Source of the DNA: Chloroflexota bacterium
GTDB lineage: Bacteria; Chloroflexota; Anaerolineae; UBA4142
Assembly: GCA_016215025.1 (NCBI GenBank)
Contig: JACRMI010000009.1
Span: 1-64,000 of the forward strand
Direction: 5' to 3'
Length of the DNA stretch: 64,000 nt
The first letter of the stretch is position 1, and each line of letters opens with the position of its first letter. The notes under the pieces are model-generated. The model saw only the letters and a list, made by a program, of their open reading frames with translations. It did no database searches and was not told the origin of the DNA. Below are positions 63,461-64,000 of this stretch, one piece after another. Position numbers and translations under genes: made by a program.

Positions 63461-64000
63461 TCAAAAAGATAATTGGTCAACCATGTTGGTCAGATCGGCG
63501 ACAAAAATGTTCACCGCATCTTCGCATTCAGTACGTGCGTGAGGCGTTCGAAAGGCTGAAAGAAAACGCCCCAAGTATTGTTCCAACATGTGTATCATGG
63601 CACGTGTCAATTCGCGCAAATTTTCACGCCGTCGATTTTGTTCACCCTCGCGGAGGGAATACAATTTAGAGATGGCGGAGATCGCCAAGCGGTAATTTCG
63701 AATTTCGAGCAGACGGGCGAGCGGAAATTCGCTTTCAGTTTCGAGCAGGATTAACTCCAAGGTATTCCTGCCATCGCCCGCGTGCCGCATTTCGGTTGCC
63801 CAGAATTCGGTTTCCGAAAATTGCGCCGCTCGGTTCACCAGGTCCGCCAAAATTTGTGCGGCGAGCAAAGTATTTTTCTGAGCCTCTTTGCTGCCCAGCT
63901 TGACCCGCATTTGTTCGAGACTGGCAAGCAAGAGAATCAATTTGTTTTCCAACTCGCTATCTTTGGTGCTATCTTCAGGCGACCAAACCGGCGGTGTCTT
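63461..64000 (-). CDS. C-terminal part of an unrecognised protein (cut by the window edge)
   Basis: The frame is open to the right edge, giving 179 residues without their N-terminus. The visible part is mostly helical and charged (ENKLILLLASLEQMRVKLGS; LAAQILADLVNRAAQFSET; LARLLEIRNYRLAISAISKL), with no motif I recognise. It heads the chemosensory run, 120 bases before cheY. It could be an effector, scaffold or a longer regulator whose known domain lies outside the window. Confidence 0.6.
   Translation of the reverse strand, partial: KTPPVWSPEDSTKDSELENKLILLLASLEQMRVKLGSKEAQKNTLLAAQILADLVNRAAQFSETEFWATEMRHAGDGRNTLELILLETESEFPLARLLEIRNYRLAISAISKLYSLREGEQNRRRENLRELTRAMIHMLEQYLGRFLSAFRTPHARTECEDAVNIFVADLTNMVDQLSF

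Overview
The window looks like chromosomal DNA from a free-living heterotrophic bacterium, most likely Chloroflexota (Anaerolineae-like). This is an inference from gene style: several substrate-binding lipoproteins with long Ala/Pro/Thr/Ser-rich linkers after the lipobox, many GAF/PAS NarL-type kinases, a YesM/YesN-type sugar regulator, and dense short dispersed repeats with the core CTGAGCGAAGCGAAG. No rRNA, tRNA, phage, transposase or CRISPR array was seen.

Layout. (1) 1-3848, minus strand: at the left edge, a T-box leader with its own consensus promoter and an apparent UGG (Trp) specifier reads out of the window; next come a DASS-type anion transporter and a two-subunit CoA-transferase. 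(2) 4093-9705, plus strand: a family 1 solute-binding lipoprotein 30 bp before a double-Cache/HAMP/GAF/GGDEF diguanylate cyclase, then a PAP2 membrane phosphatase and a small structured RNA with its own promoter and terminator. (3) 9982-19222, plus: a GlcD-type FAD oxidase, an unknown small protein, a complete LivKHMGF-type ABC importer and a fused LutB-LutC iron-sulfur protein; together they suggest uptake and oxidation of a 2-hydroxy acid. (4) 19384-31022, plus: a NarL-type two-component pair, then a family 5 binding protein, an AprA/fumarate-reductase-like flavoprotein, a 2x[4Fe-4S] ferredoxin, two Dpp-type permeases and a fused DppD-DppF ATPase. This is the least explained cluster.

(5) 31030-46884, minus: an L-arabinose locus, in transcription order a LacI-family regulator, araA, an aldo/keto reductase, a YesN-type regulator, a YesM-type kinase, a binding lipoprotein, a second binding lipoprotein, a sugar ABC ATPase, two permeases, araB and araD. 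The binding protein/kinase/regulator trio resembles the AraPST three-component system described in Geobacillus. (6) 47135-52436, minus: a REC-PAS-GAF-PAS hybrid kinase with a NarL regulator, preceded by a promoter and an attenuator-like hairpin, and a two-domain CheW-like protein. (7) 52725-64000, minus: a chemosensory cluster (an edge-truncated unknown gene, cheY, a ParA-type ATPase, cheW, an MCP, cheR, a cheA with two HPt domains and a receiver, cheB) without flagellar genes.

Three themes recur. Lipoprotein binding proteins are paired with signalling proteins, the same Cache sensory segment occurs in both the cyclase and the MCP, and small cysteine clusters sit in GAF/PAS domains of three sensors. 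Intergenic space is largely filled by at least three families of short palindromic repeats, some overlapping start or stop codons.
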